Positions 45,173 through 52,932 of a DNA stretch of 64,000 bases are shown one piece after another; positions within the stretch are counted from its first letter, which is position 1; every line of letters starts with the position of its first letter. The notes beneath the pieces were generated by a model that saw only the letters and a list, made by a program, of their open reading frames with translations, searched no databases and had not been told where the DNA came from. Origin of the DNA: Propionibacteriales bacterium (GTDB lineage Bacteria > Actinomycetota > Actinomycetes > Propionibacteriales > Nocardioidaceae); NCBI GenBank assembly GCA_026392455.1, contig JAPLCB010000004.1, positions 124,001 to 188,000 of the forward strand. The letters run 5' to 3'. A program made the translations under genes and the position numbers.

Positions 45173-45603
45173 GACCGTGCTCCGTTCTCGTGGTGGAACC
45201 CGGAGCAGAGCAGATCCAGGGAGGTGATCTGGGCACTCCCACGGGCGTAGACGTGCTGCTCGGCGATCCGAGCGGGCTCGGTGCCGGTCGGCGTCATCCG
45301 GACCGTCCAGCGAAGGTGGATCCGGTCCCCGACCTGGCCGAGGGAGGCGTCGACGACCTCGAAGGCGTCCTCGCCGCCGAACCAGGTGGTGAACCGCGCG
45401 GCGACGTCGTCGGGGCCAGTGAGCTCGATCAGGCCAGGCGGGACCAGCGCGCGGAAGGTGACGTGGTCGTCGAGACAGGAACCGAGGCCGGCGAAGTCCC
45501 GCCGGGTCAGTGCGTCGAGGAGGCGCCCGGCGACCGGCCAGGCGGTGCGGTCGGTCCGGCCGGTGGGGAGGGGGCACACGGGGTCTGGGGCTGTGGTGGT
45601 CAT
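45169..45603 (-). CDS. NTF2/SnoaL-like protein
   Basis: A 144-residue alpha+beta barrel protein: helix WPVAGRLLDALTRRDFAGLG, strand VTFRALVP, LIELTGPDDVAARFTTWFGG, and later strands HLRWTVRMTP and AEQHVYAR. This layout is typical of SnoaL-like/NTF2 ligand-binding or small-molecule enzymes. It overlaps the DsrE gene by 4 bases. A weak -10 (TAGAAC) lies 6 bases before its ATG. Function unknown. Confidence 0.75.
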   Translation of the reverse strand: MTTTAPDPVCPLPTGRTDRTAWPVAGRLLDALTRRDFAGLGSCLDDHVTFRALVPPGLIELTGPDDVAARFTTWFGGEDAFEVVDASLGQVGDRIHLRWTVRMTPTGTEPARIAEQHVYARGSAQITSLDLLCSGFHHENGARS

Positions 45604-45668
45604 GCCTCAGTTCTACGGGCGTTGCCCGGGCCCCGGCATCGGCAGAATTCCCGATCTTTCCCGACGGT

Positions 45669-47240
45669 CTAGGAGACCGGCTGTGCCGAAGCGTCGACCA
45701 CGCCGTGCCGCAGCGCGAACATCGCCGCCGCGCCCCTGGTGGCCGACCCGGTCTTGGTGAAGATGTGCTCGATGTGGGTCGCGGCCGTGCGGGAGGTGAT
45801 CGTCAGCCGCTCGGCGATCTCCTTGTTGGAGCAGCCGCGGACCAGCAGGGCGAGCACCTCGACCTCGCGCGGGGTCAGTCCGGCGACCTGCGTCGTACGG
45901 CGCCGTACCGGGTGCCCGGCCGCGGCCAGGACCGCGTTCGCACACGGGCCGTCCAGGCGCCCGGCGGCGACCTCGGCGAGCAGCGCCTGCTCGCGCTCGG
46001 CCGGTGCGAGTGCCGGTCGGTCAGGACGGTCCTCGGCCCAGGACTGGTAGAGGTCAGCAGCAGCGAGCAACCGGCCCGGGACCGGGATCGCCGCCCCGGC
46101 CAGGGCCCGGGGGTAGCCGGAGCCGTCGGTGCGCTCGTGCGCGGTCGCCGCGACGGCGCCGATCGCCGCCAGCCGGGGTTGCCGGTGCAGGATCCGCTCG
46201 GTCAGGTAGGGGACGGTCCGGACCCGTTCGGCCTCCATGCCGGTCAGCGGGCTCGTCTTGTTCCAGATGCTGGTGGAGACACCGACCGCGCCGAGACGGT
46301 GCGTGAGCGCTGCGCGTCGTACCAGGGCGACGTCGTCGGTGCTGAGCCCCAGTTGCTCCGCGGAGCGGGCGGCCAGGTCGGCCAGCGCCCGGGAGTGGCC
46401 CAGGTACCAGGGCGACTTGAGGTCGGCGTAGTCGGCGAAGATCTCGAGCACCGCGTCGAGCTCGTCCTCGGAGACCCGGCGGTCCAGCGGTTCGCAGCCG
46501 TCCAGGACCGCGTCCCAGGCGCCGCTCCCGTCGAGGTCGCCGAAGACCTCCTCGGCGTGGTCCGCCGCCAGGTCGACGAGCCTCGGGTCGAACTCGGTGC
46601 CGCGCCGCGCCCGGAGCATCTCGCGGACCGCCTCCAACCCCGACGTCCGGTGGTACACCTCGGCGTCGTCGGCGAGCTGGACCACCCGCATCACCGGCTG
46701 GATCGCCTCGCCGGACGCGTCGCCGGGGAAGCCCTTCCCGTCCCACCGCTCGAAGGCCTGGGCCAGGGCCGGTCCGATCCGCTCGTCCAGGCCGAGCCGG
46801 TCGGCGATGTCTCCGGTCGTCTGGCAGTGCGTGACGTAGGTGCCCATTGCTTCTCGGAAGCCGCCGGCGAGGAACCGGCCGATCATCGTGATCCGCCGGA
46901 GCGGTCGGGAGTCGGCAGCGACGTGGCCGACCATCATCCGCATCATCGGCAGGCCGACCTTGTCGATGGTGTAGCTGTCGGCCCGGATCTGACGGTCGTC
47001 GTCGAACCAGTGCGCGAGCTCGTGCGAGTCTGCGATGCAGCCGACCCACGCGAGCAGGGACACGTAGAAGACGGCCGCTTGCTCCTCGTCGCCGAGACCG
47101 GCCAACCGGGCCAGCCGGCCGGCGATCACCGTCTGCCGCAGGACGTGCTCCTGCGGCAGCCCGAGGCCCAGGTCGGTAGCGAGCGACAGTGAGGCGACCA
47201 GCTCTGCCAGTCGCACGTCGGGTGCTGGTGGGATCGTCAT
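45669..47240 (-). CDS. Tandem HD-GYP-like protein with LuxR DNA-binding domain
   Basis: A 523-residue regulator. Residues about 1-200 and 255-410 are two HD-GYP-like domains; the first keeps only FERWDGKGFPGDA, the second has LTHRLGAVGVSTSIWNK and TAHERTDGSGYPRAL. In the second the HD metal-binding Asp is Arg (THR in place of LHD) and the following Lys is Ala, so hydrolysis of cyclic dinucleotide is doubtful. The C-terminus (about 455-515) is a LuxR helix-turn-helix (LTPREVEVLALLVRGCSNKEI). A TAGACT -10 box lies 8 bases before the ATG. It may bind a ligand through a dead HD domain and regulate transcription. Confidence 0.8.
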   Translation of the reverse strand: MTIPPAPDVRLAELVASLSLATDLGLGLPQEHVLRQTVIAGRLARLAGLGDEEQAAVFYVSLLAWVGCIADSHELAHWFDDDRQIRADSYTIDKVGLPMMRMMVGHVAADSRPLRRITMIGRFLAGGFREAMGTYVTHCQTTGDIADRLGLDERIGPALAQAFERWDGKGFPGDASGEAIQPVMRVVQLADDAEVYHRTSGLEAVREMLRARRGTEFDPRLVDLAADHAEEVFGDLDGSGAWDAVLDGCEPLDRRVSEDELDAVLEIFADYADLKSPWYLGHSRALADLAARSAEQLGLSTDDVALVRRAALTHRLGAVGVSTSIWNKTSPLTGMEAERVRTVPYLTERILHRQPRLAAIGAVAATAHERTDGSGYPRALAGAAIPVPGRLLAAADLYQSWAEDRPDRPALAPAEREQALLAEVAAGRLDGPCANAVLAAAGHPVRRRTTQVAGLTPREVEVLALLVRGCSNKEIAERLTITSRTAATHIEHIFTKTGSATRGAAAMFALRHGVVDASAQPVS

Positions 47241-47248
47241 CGTTGGTG

Positions 47249-47254
47249 AGTCTA
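47249..47254 (-). promoter_or_regulatory. -10 box TAGACT of the HD/LuxR regulator gene
   Basis: On the minus strand it ends 8 bases before the ATG at 47240. Confidence 0.35.
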
Positions 47255-47271
47255 GAGCCGTCCGGCGGGCG

Positions 47272-49434
47272 TCAGGGGCTGGTCAGGACGACCAGCTTCT
47301 GGGTGGCTCGGGTCATCGCGACGTACCGGTCGACCGCTCCTTCGGTGCCGTCGCCGAACTCGTCGGGGTCGACCAGCACGACCAGGTCGAACTCCAGCCC
47401 CTTCGACAGCGCAGGGGTCAGCGAGCGAACCCGGTCGGTCGCGACGAAGGCGGTGTCGCCGATCACGCACGCGGTGCCTTCGGCGTGCTCCGCGAGCCAC
47501 GAGTCGAGGACCGCGGTCAGCTCGGTGGCCGCACCGTGGGCGACCGGTACGCCGGTGCTGCGTACCGAGGTCGGGACGTTCGCGTCGGGGATCGCCGCCC
47601 GGATCACCGGGGCCGCTTCGAGCATGATCTCCTCGGGCGTCCGGTAGTTGATCCGCAACGAGGCCACCTCGACCTGGCCGAGACCGACCCGGCCCAGTCG
47701 CTCTGCCCAGCTCTCGGTGAAGCCGTGCCGCGCCTGTGCCCGGTCGCCGACGATCGTGAAGCTGCGCGAGGGGCACCGAGTCAGCAACATCTGCCACTCG
47801 GCCTCGCTCAGCTCCTGGGCCTCGTCGACCACGACGTGGGCGAACGGACCGGCGAGCAGGTCCACGTCGGCGTCGGGAAGCGCACCCTCGTCGACGAGGG
47901 CGTCACGGAGGCCCTGCTGGCGCAGCTGCGCCATCATCCCCTCCTCGTCGTCGAGCGTGAGGATCTCCTCGACCACCCGGTCCATCCGGCGGCGCTCGGC
48001 CGCCACGACCGCCTCGTGGCGACGTCGACGACGCGACGCCTCGGGGTCACCGAGCCGGCGCCGGGCCGCGTCCAGGAGCGGCAGGTCCTCCAGCGTCCAG
48101 TCCCGAGGGTCGTCGCGCTGCAGGGCCCGGACCTGCTCAGGGCTCAACCAGGGAGCACAGAGTCGCAGGTAGGCCGGTACCTCCCAGAGGTCGCCGACCA
48201 GGTCGGTCGCCTCGAGCAGCGGCCAGGCCTTGTTGAAGGTCGCCGCCAGCTCCCGGTTCTGGGCGATCGAGCGCAGGACCAGCGCGGCCAGGTTCTCCGT
48301 GTCATCGGTGTCCGCGATGTCGACCTTGCCGGCCAGGATCGTGACGAGCTCCTCCCAGACCTCGTCGCGGGCTTCGTTGTGGGGTGTCCCGGGGGCTGGT
48401 GCGTCGAAGGCATCGGCCCAGTCCGAGGTACTGACCCAGACGTCGGCGTACGGGGTGTCGACCTCCATGCCCTCGGTGGGGGGCTCCTCGTAGAACCTCA
48501 CCGCAGGCTCGATCGCCGCCACCATCGCCGCCGTCGACTTCAGCCGGGCGACCTCCGGCTCTGGCTCCGGCAGGGCAGCGGCGCCCTGGGGGACGAGGTC
48601 GCTGACGGTGCAGGTCTGGACCCCCTCCTCGCCGAGGCTGGGCAGCACGTCGGAGACGTACGCCAGGTACGGCTGGTGCGGGCCGACGAACAGCACGCCT
48701 CCGCGGCGGTGGCCGAGCCGCGGGTCGGCGTACAGCAGGTACGCCGTGCGGTGCAGGGCGACGACGGTCTTGCCGGTGCCCGGTCCGCCGTCCACGACGA
48801 GAGCCCCGGTCGAGCCGGCCCGGATGATCGCGTCCTGGTCGGCCTGGATGGTGCCGAGCACGTCGCGCATCCGGTCCGAGCGGTCGCTGCCCAGGCTGGC
48901 GATGAAGGCGGACTGGTCGTCGAGCGCAGCGCTGCTGCGCAGTCCCTCGCTGGTGAAGACCTCGTCCCAGTAGTCGACGATCCGGCCCCGGGTCCACCGG
49001 TAGCGACGACGGCTCGCCAGCCCCATCGGGGTGGCATGGGTAGCGGCGAAGAACGGCTCCGCCGCGGGGGAGCGCCAGTCCACCAGGAGTCGGTGGCCGT
49101 TGCGGTCGGTCAGTCCGACCCGGCCGACGTACACCGGGTCGTCCCCGTCGGTCCCGATCATCCGACCGAGACACAGGTCCAGGGCGAACCGGCGCAGGGT
49201 GCTCAGCCGGGTGCTGAGCCGGTGGATCTCCTCGTCCCGGTCCATCGCCTCCTGGCCGACGCCACCGGGTGCCTTCCGCTCGGTCTCCAGACGCGCGCTC
49301 AGGTCGGCGACCGACTCCGCCAGGGTGGTCTGGATCGACGCGAAGTGTCGTTCGTCGTCGCCGACCAGCTCGAGGTCGGCCTTCACGGCGAGGTGGTCGG
49401 GCAGGTTGAAAGCGCTGGTGGACGCCGAGCTCAC
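47272..49434 (-). CDS. helR: HelR-type RNA polymerase recycling motor ATPase
   Basis: A 720-residue UvrD/HelD-like superfamily 1 ATPase. An N-terminal coiled-coil arm (about 20-90) would enter the RNA polymerase secondary channel. Walker A is GGPGTGKT with K222, Walker B is VVVDEAQELSEAEW (about 533-546), and the C-terminal VAMTRATQKLVVL is motif VI. HelR proteins of Streptomyces and Mycobacterium abscessus free stalled or rifamycin-bound polymerase and give rifamycin tolerance. GTG 49434 starts VSSASTSAFNLPDH; no longer start has support. The rifamycin-associated element at 49486-49508 supports the call. The upstream MFS gene is on the same strand. Confidence 0.9.
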   Translation of the reverse strand: MSSASTSAFNLPDHLAVKADLELVGDDERHFASIQTTLAESVADLSARLETERKAPGGVGQEAMDRDEEIHRLSTRLSTLRRFALDLCLGRMIGTDGDDPVYVGRVGLTDRNGHRLLVDWRSPAAEPFFAATHATPMGLASRRRYRWTRGRIVDYWDEVFTSEGLRSSAALDDQSAFIASLGSDRSDRMRDVLGTIQADQDAIIRAGSTGALVVDGGPGTGKTVVALHRTAYLLYADPRLGHRRGGVLFVGPHQPYLAYVSDVLPSLGEEGVQTCTVSDLVPQGAAALPEPEPEVARLKSTAAMVAAIEPAVRFYEEPPTEGMEVDTPYADVWVSTSDWADAFDAPAPGTPHNEARDEVWEELVTILAGKVDIADTDDTENLAALVLRSIAQNRELAATFNKAWPLLEATDLVGDLWEVPAYLRLCAPWLSPEQVRALQRDDPRDWTLEDLPLLDAARRRLGDPEASRRRRRHEAVVAAERRRMDRVVEEILTLDDEEGMMAQLRQQGLRDALVDEGALPDADVDLLAGPFAHVVVDEAQELSEAEWQMLLTRCPSRSFTIVGDRAQARHGFTESWAERLGRVGLGQVEVASLRINYRTPEEIMLEAAPVIRAAIPDANVPTSVRSTGVPVAHGAATELTAVLDSWLAEHAEGTACVIGDTAFVATDRVRSLTPALSKGLEFDLVVLVDPDEFGDGTEGAVDRYVAMTRATQKLVVLTSP

Positions 49435-49485
49435 GTCAGCTGGTCCCTTCGGGTTCCGGGTGGGTCGGCGATTGTGCGGCACTGA

Positions 49486-49508
49486 GGGGGCCTTGCCGCA
49501 AGTCCCCC
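49486..49508. promoter_or_regulatory. Rifamycin-associated element (RAE) upstream of helR
   Basis: The minus strand reads GGGGGACTTGCGGCAAGG then CCCCC, an 11-1-11 palindrome with one mismatch. It contains the core CTTGCGGCAAG of the RAE that I recall from rifamycin-inactivation and helR genes. A possible -10 CACAAT lies about 19 bases downstream on the minus strand (49471-49476), with TTGCGG of the element as -35. Confidence 0.75.
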
Positions 49509-49514
49509 TCCGGG

Positions 49515-50738
49515 CTATACCTTGGAAGTGCGGGGTTCGAGCTGGTCCTCCAGGTAGGCCGGACGTGAAGCCAGCAGACCCAGCAGGTACTGCGGTACCG
49601 ACAGTGCCAGGAGGACGAGCAGCGGCACCGTCCAGGAGCCGGTCGCGTCGCGCAGGGCACCCACCGAGAAGGGTCCGGCCGCGGCGATCAGGTAGCCGGT
49701 CGACTGGGTGAAGCCCGACAGCGCGGCGGTCCCGACCGGGGTGCGGGCGCGCAGGCTGATCAGCGTGAGGATGAAGGGGAACGTCGTCGTCCCGATGCCC
49801 AGCGCGGCGGCCCACAACCACGGCACCGTGTCCGCCCCGACGACCAGGCCCAGGTAGCCGACCGGGTAGAACGCCATGATCCCGGTCAGCAACCAGCGCT
49901 GGTCGCGGGCACGGACGGTGAGCCCGGGGATCACGAACGACAGCGGGATCCCGATCGCCGTGGTGATGCCGAGGAGGACCCCGGCCTCGTGCGGACTGCT
50001 TCCGGCGTCGCGGAAGACCTGGGCCAGCCACCCGAAGATCGCGTACGCCTGCAGGGCCTGAAGGCCGAAGAACGCGGCCATCGTCCAGCCCAACCGGGTC
50101 CGGGCGACGGTGCCGGTGGTGATCGTCCCCGGGTCGGACTCGGGCCGGCGGTCGTGCCGGACCAGCGCGATCCAGGGGACGGCGGCCACCGCGGCGGTGC
50201 CTGCCCAGACCAGGAGCCCGTGGCGCCAGTCCAACGGTCCGGCCCCGGTCTCGGAGAACGGCACCGTGAGGACCGACGCACTCGTCAGCCCGATCGCGAG
50301 CGCCGTCGAGTAGATCGCGGTCAGCAGGCCGATCCGGTCCGGGAAGTGCAGCTTGACCAGGGACGGGAGCAGCACGTTGGAGACCGCCATCCCGGACAGG
50401 GCGACGAACGACAGCAGCAGGAACAGCGTCGGGGAGTCGACCTGGACCCGGAGTGCCAGCCCGACGACGACCAGCAGCAGCGCGACCAGGGTGGACCGGT
50501 GGGACCCGAGGGCGCGGGCGATCCGAGGAGCCAGGGCCCCGACGGTCGCGAAGCACACCACCGGCAGGCTGGTGAGCAGCGCTGTCTCGGCAGGGTGCAT
50601 CCCGAGCCCGCCGGAGATCTCGTCGAGGACCGGTCCGACACTGACCGCGGCCGGACGCAGGTTGAAGGCCAGCACGACGATGCCGACCCCGATCAGGGCC
50701 CGTTGGTATCGACTCTCGCTGGTTTCCGGGGGCACCAC
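49515..50738 (-). CDS. MFS transporter, CynX/NimT type
   Basis: A 407-residue major facilitator with about twelve hydrophobic segments. The first loop LAFNLRPAAVSVGPVLDEI (about 20-38) and GFTQSTGYLIAAAGPFSVG near the end are typical of CynX/NimT-type exporters (cyanate, nitroimidazole and unknown compounds). Starts are GTG at 50738 or 50735; TTGGAT ends 6 bases before the latter. It is divergent from the HTH_42 gene and precedes helR, so an export role in drug tolerance is possible but unproven. Confidence 0.85.
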   Translation of the reverse strand: MVPPETSESRYQRALIGVGIVVLAFNLRPAAVSVGPVLDEISGGLGMHPAETALLTSLPVVCFATVGALAPRIARALGSHRSTLVALLLVVVGLALRVQVDSPTLFLLLSFVALSGMAVSNVLLPSLVKLHFPDRIGLLTAIYSTALAIGLTSASVLTVPFSETGAGPLDWRHGLLVWAGTAAVAAVPWIALVRHDRRPESDPGTITTGTVARTRLGWTMAAFFGLQALQAYAIFGWLAQVFRDAGSSPHEAGVLLGITTAIGIPLSFVIPGLTVRARDQRWLLTGIMAFYPVGYLGLVVGADTVPWLWAAALGIGTTTFPFILTLISLRARTPVGTAALSGFTQSTGYLIAAAGPFSVGALRDATGSWTVPLLVLLALSVPQYLLGLLASRPAYLEDQLEPRTSKV

Positions 50739-50789
50739 CTGATCCAACCACCGCCGCCGGCTGTCGGTGACCTGGGGTTGGATGGTGCT

Positions 50790-51974
50790 GTGACGACACG
50801 ACCGGCCATCAGCGACGACCAGCGTCGGGCGCGGTTCGCGCTGCGGCACGGACTGAGTGCCCCGTTCGGTTCGGTCGAGGAGGCCACCGCAGCGATGACC
50901 TGCTGGCACGCCACCGAGCCGGCGTCGGTGCACCTCGCCGTCTGGGCGCGGACCGGTGCCAGCCGCTCCGTCGTCGACCGGGCGCTGTACGCCGACCGGA
51001 CCATCGTGAAGCAGCTCGCGATGCGTCGTACGGTCTTCGCGTTCGGCCGTGACCTGCTGCCCGCGGTCTGGGGGAGCGCTGCCGCGCGGGTCGCCGTCCA
51101 GCAGCACGGTCAGCTGGCGCGTGACGTCGTCAAGGGCGGGATCGCCCGGGACGGCGAGGCCTGGGTGAGCGAGCAGACCCGGGCCGTGCACGACCTGCTG
51201 CGCGCCCGAGGACCGCGGACGACCCTGCAGCTGCGCGCCGAGCTGCCGGCGCTCGACGCCCGGCTGAGCTACGCCGAGGGGAAGGCGTACGGCACCGAGA
51301 CCCCGATCGCTCCACGGGTGCTGACCACCTTGGCCGCCGCTGGTGTGATCGTGCGCGGTGAGAACGAAGGCGGCTGGAAGAGCTCCCGGCCGCGCTGGAC
51401 CGCGGTCGAGGACTGGCTGGACCCGGTGCCGGGGCCGCTGGCAGAGCCGGAGGGCTACGCCGCCCTGGTGCGGTCCTGGTTGACGACCTTCGGGCCCGGG
51501 ACCGAGCAGGACGTGGTCTGGTGGCTCGGTGCCACGAAGGCCGCCGTGCGCGCTGCTCTGGTCGAGGTCGGAGCGGTCGAGGTGGGGCTGGAGTCCGGCG
51601 ACACCGGGTACCTGCTCGCCGACGACCTGGAACCCGTCGACCGCCCCGACCCGTGGGCGGCGCTGCTGCCGGCCCTGGACCCGTCCACGATGGGCTGGAA
51701 GGAGCGCGACTTCTACCTGGGGCCGCACGCGGCGGCGATGTTCGACCGCAACGGCAACGGCGGGCCGACCGCCTGGTGGGACGGGCGGATCGTGGGCGGG
51801 TGGCGCCAGGAGGCCGACGGCACCGTGGTCGTCGTGCCGGCTGAACCGCTGGCGGCACCAGCCTCGCGGGCGCTGGCTGCTCGCGCTGCCGACCTGACCG
51901 AGTGGTTCGACGGCGAGGTCGTGAACTCGATCTACCAGTCGCCGCTGGTCCGGGCCGAGGCCGCGGACAGATAG
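50790..51974 (+). CDS. HTH_42 / AlkZ-like winged-helix protein
   Basis: A 394-residue protein of the winged-helix DNA-binding domain-containing family (HTH_42, formerly DUF1006). Features are ARFALRHGLS near the start, CWHATEPASVHLAVWART (about 47-64), RRTVFAFGRDLLPAVW (about 87-102) and, near the end, WWDGRIVGGWRQEADGTVVV. Some family members (AlkZ, AlkX) are DNA glycosylases that unhook crosslinks; the catalytic Gln motif of AlkZ was not identified here, so the activity is open. GTG 50790 is chosen with TTGGAT ending 6 bases upstream. Confidence 0.75.
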   Translation: MTTRPAISDDQRRARFALRHGLSAPFGSVEEATAAMTCWHATEPASVHLAVWARTGASRSVVDRALYADRTIVKQLAMRRTVFAFGRDLLPAVWGSAAARVAVQQHGQLARDVVKGGIARDGEAWVSEQTRAVHDLLRARGPRTTLQLRAELPALDARLSYAEGKAYGTETPIAPRVLTTLAAAGVIVRGENEGGWKSSRPRWTAVEDWLDPVPGPLAEPEGYAALVRSWLTTFGPGTEQDVVWWLGATKAAVRAALVEVGAVEVGLESGDTGYLLADDLEPVDRPDPWAALLPALDPSTMGWKERDFYLGPHAAAMFDRNGNGGPTAWWDGRIVGGWRQEADGTVVVVPAEPLAAPASRALAARAADLTEWFDGEVVNSIYQSPLVRAEAADR

Positions 51975-51977
51975 CCT
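51972..51977 (+). promoter_or_regulatory. -10 box TAGCCT of the DUF2344 gene
   Basis: Ends 6 bases before the GTG at 51984 and overlaps the HTH_42 stop codon. Confidence 0.45.
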
Positions 51978-51983
51978 CTCCTC

Positions 51984-52736
51984 GTGCGTGAACAGCCACC
52001 CCAACAGCCCCCGCCGGTGCAGAAGCTCCGGATCCGGTACGCCAAGCGCGGTCGGCTCCGGTTCACCAGTCACCGGGACTTCAGCCGTGCCTTCGAGCGG
52101 GCGATCGCGCGGGCGCGCGTCCCGATGGCGTTCTCCTCGGGCTTCAACCCGCACCCGCGGATCTCCTACGCCAACGCCAGCTCGACGGGCGCGGCCAGCG
52201 AGGCCGAGTACGTGGAGATCGGGCTCGCCGAGGTCCTCGATCCGGCCGAGCTGCGTCGGTCCCTCGACGAGTCCCTGCCGACGGGTCTCGACATCGTGGA
52301 CGTCGTGGTGTCCTCGGGTGGGTCGCTGGCCGACCGGTTGGAGGCGTCGGTCTGGGACATCCGGGTGAACGGAGTGGATCAGAGCACCCTGGCGGATGGC
52401 GTGGAGAAGCTGCTCGCGGCGCCGGAAGTGATCGTCGAGCGGATGACGAAGAAGGGGGCGCGCACCTTCGACGTGCGGTCTGCCGTCGTCCATCTCGAAG
52501 CCCGGCCGTTCGGCGAGTCGACTGCGCCTGGCCAAACCTGTGCGATACTGCGAGTGGTCTTGCGTCACGGAACCCCGTCCGTGAGACCCGACGACGTTCT
52601 CGCCGCACTCCGGGAGACCGCCGGGATCAGTACCAGTGATGCTGCGCTCGCGCAGAGACTGGCACAGGGCCCGTTGGACCTCCGGACCGGCACGGTGGGT
52701 GACCCGTTGGAGCTCGACCGCGACGCGGCCGGCTGA
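51984..52736 (+). CDS. TIGR03936 / DUF2344 radical SAM-associated protein
   Basis: A 250-residue protein with the DUF2344 motifs LRIRYAKRGRLRFTSHRDFSR (about 12-32, in part) and MAFSSGFNPHPRISYANASS (about 48-67). It is the usual companion of the TIGR03960 radical SAM protein, and in some bacteria the two are fused; it likely binds the substrate or RNA. Here the radical SAM gene ends at 38829, 13 kb away. It appears to have gained its own -10 box (TAGCCT). It precedes rne by 196 bases. Confidence 0.85.
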   Translation: MREQPPQQPPPVQKLRIRYAKRGRLRFTSHRDFSRAFERAIARARVPMAFSSGFNPHPRISYANASSTGAASEAEYVEIGLAEVLDPAELRRSLDESLPTGLDIVDVVVSSGGSLADRLEASVWDIRVNGVDQSTLADGVEKLLAAPEVIVERMTKKGARTFDVRSAVVHLEARPFGESTAPGQTCAILRVVLRHGTPSVRPDDVLAALRETAGISTSDAALAQRLAQGPLDLRTGTVGDPLELDRDAAG

Positions 52737-52786
52737 GGAGATGTGACAGCTCTCCTGAGCATCTTCGGCTTCGCGACCGCGGTCGG

Positions 52787-52816
52787 TTGCACCGGTGAGT
52801 CCACACGACGTAATGA
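52787..52816 (+). promoter_or_regulatory. Possible promoter of rne (TTGCAC-N18-TAATGA)
   Basis: Would start a leader of about 110 bases for rne. Long leaders are common for RNase E genes, which often autoregulate; no specific fold is recognised. Confidence 0.35.
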
Positions 52817-52932
52817 CGCGGAGGGTGTCGTCGCCGACTGAAGGCTTTTGCTGTGTGACGTGACATCCCACAGCTGTGACCCGCACGGTCACGACGGCAG
52901 ACACCGGTGTGGTCGTGCACTAGGAGAGCTCC

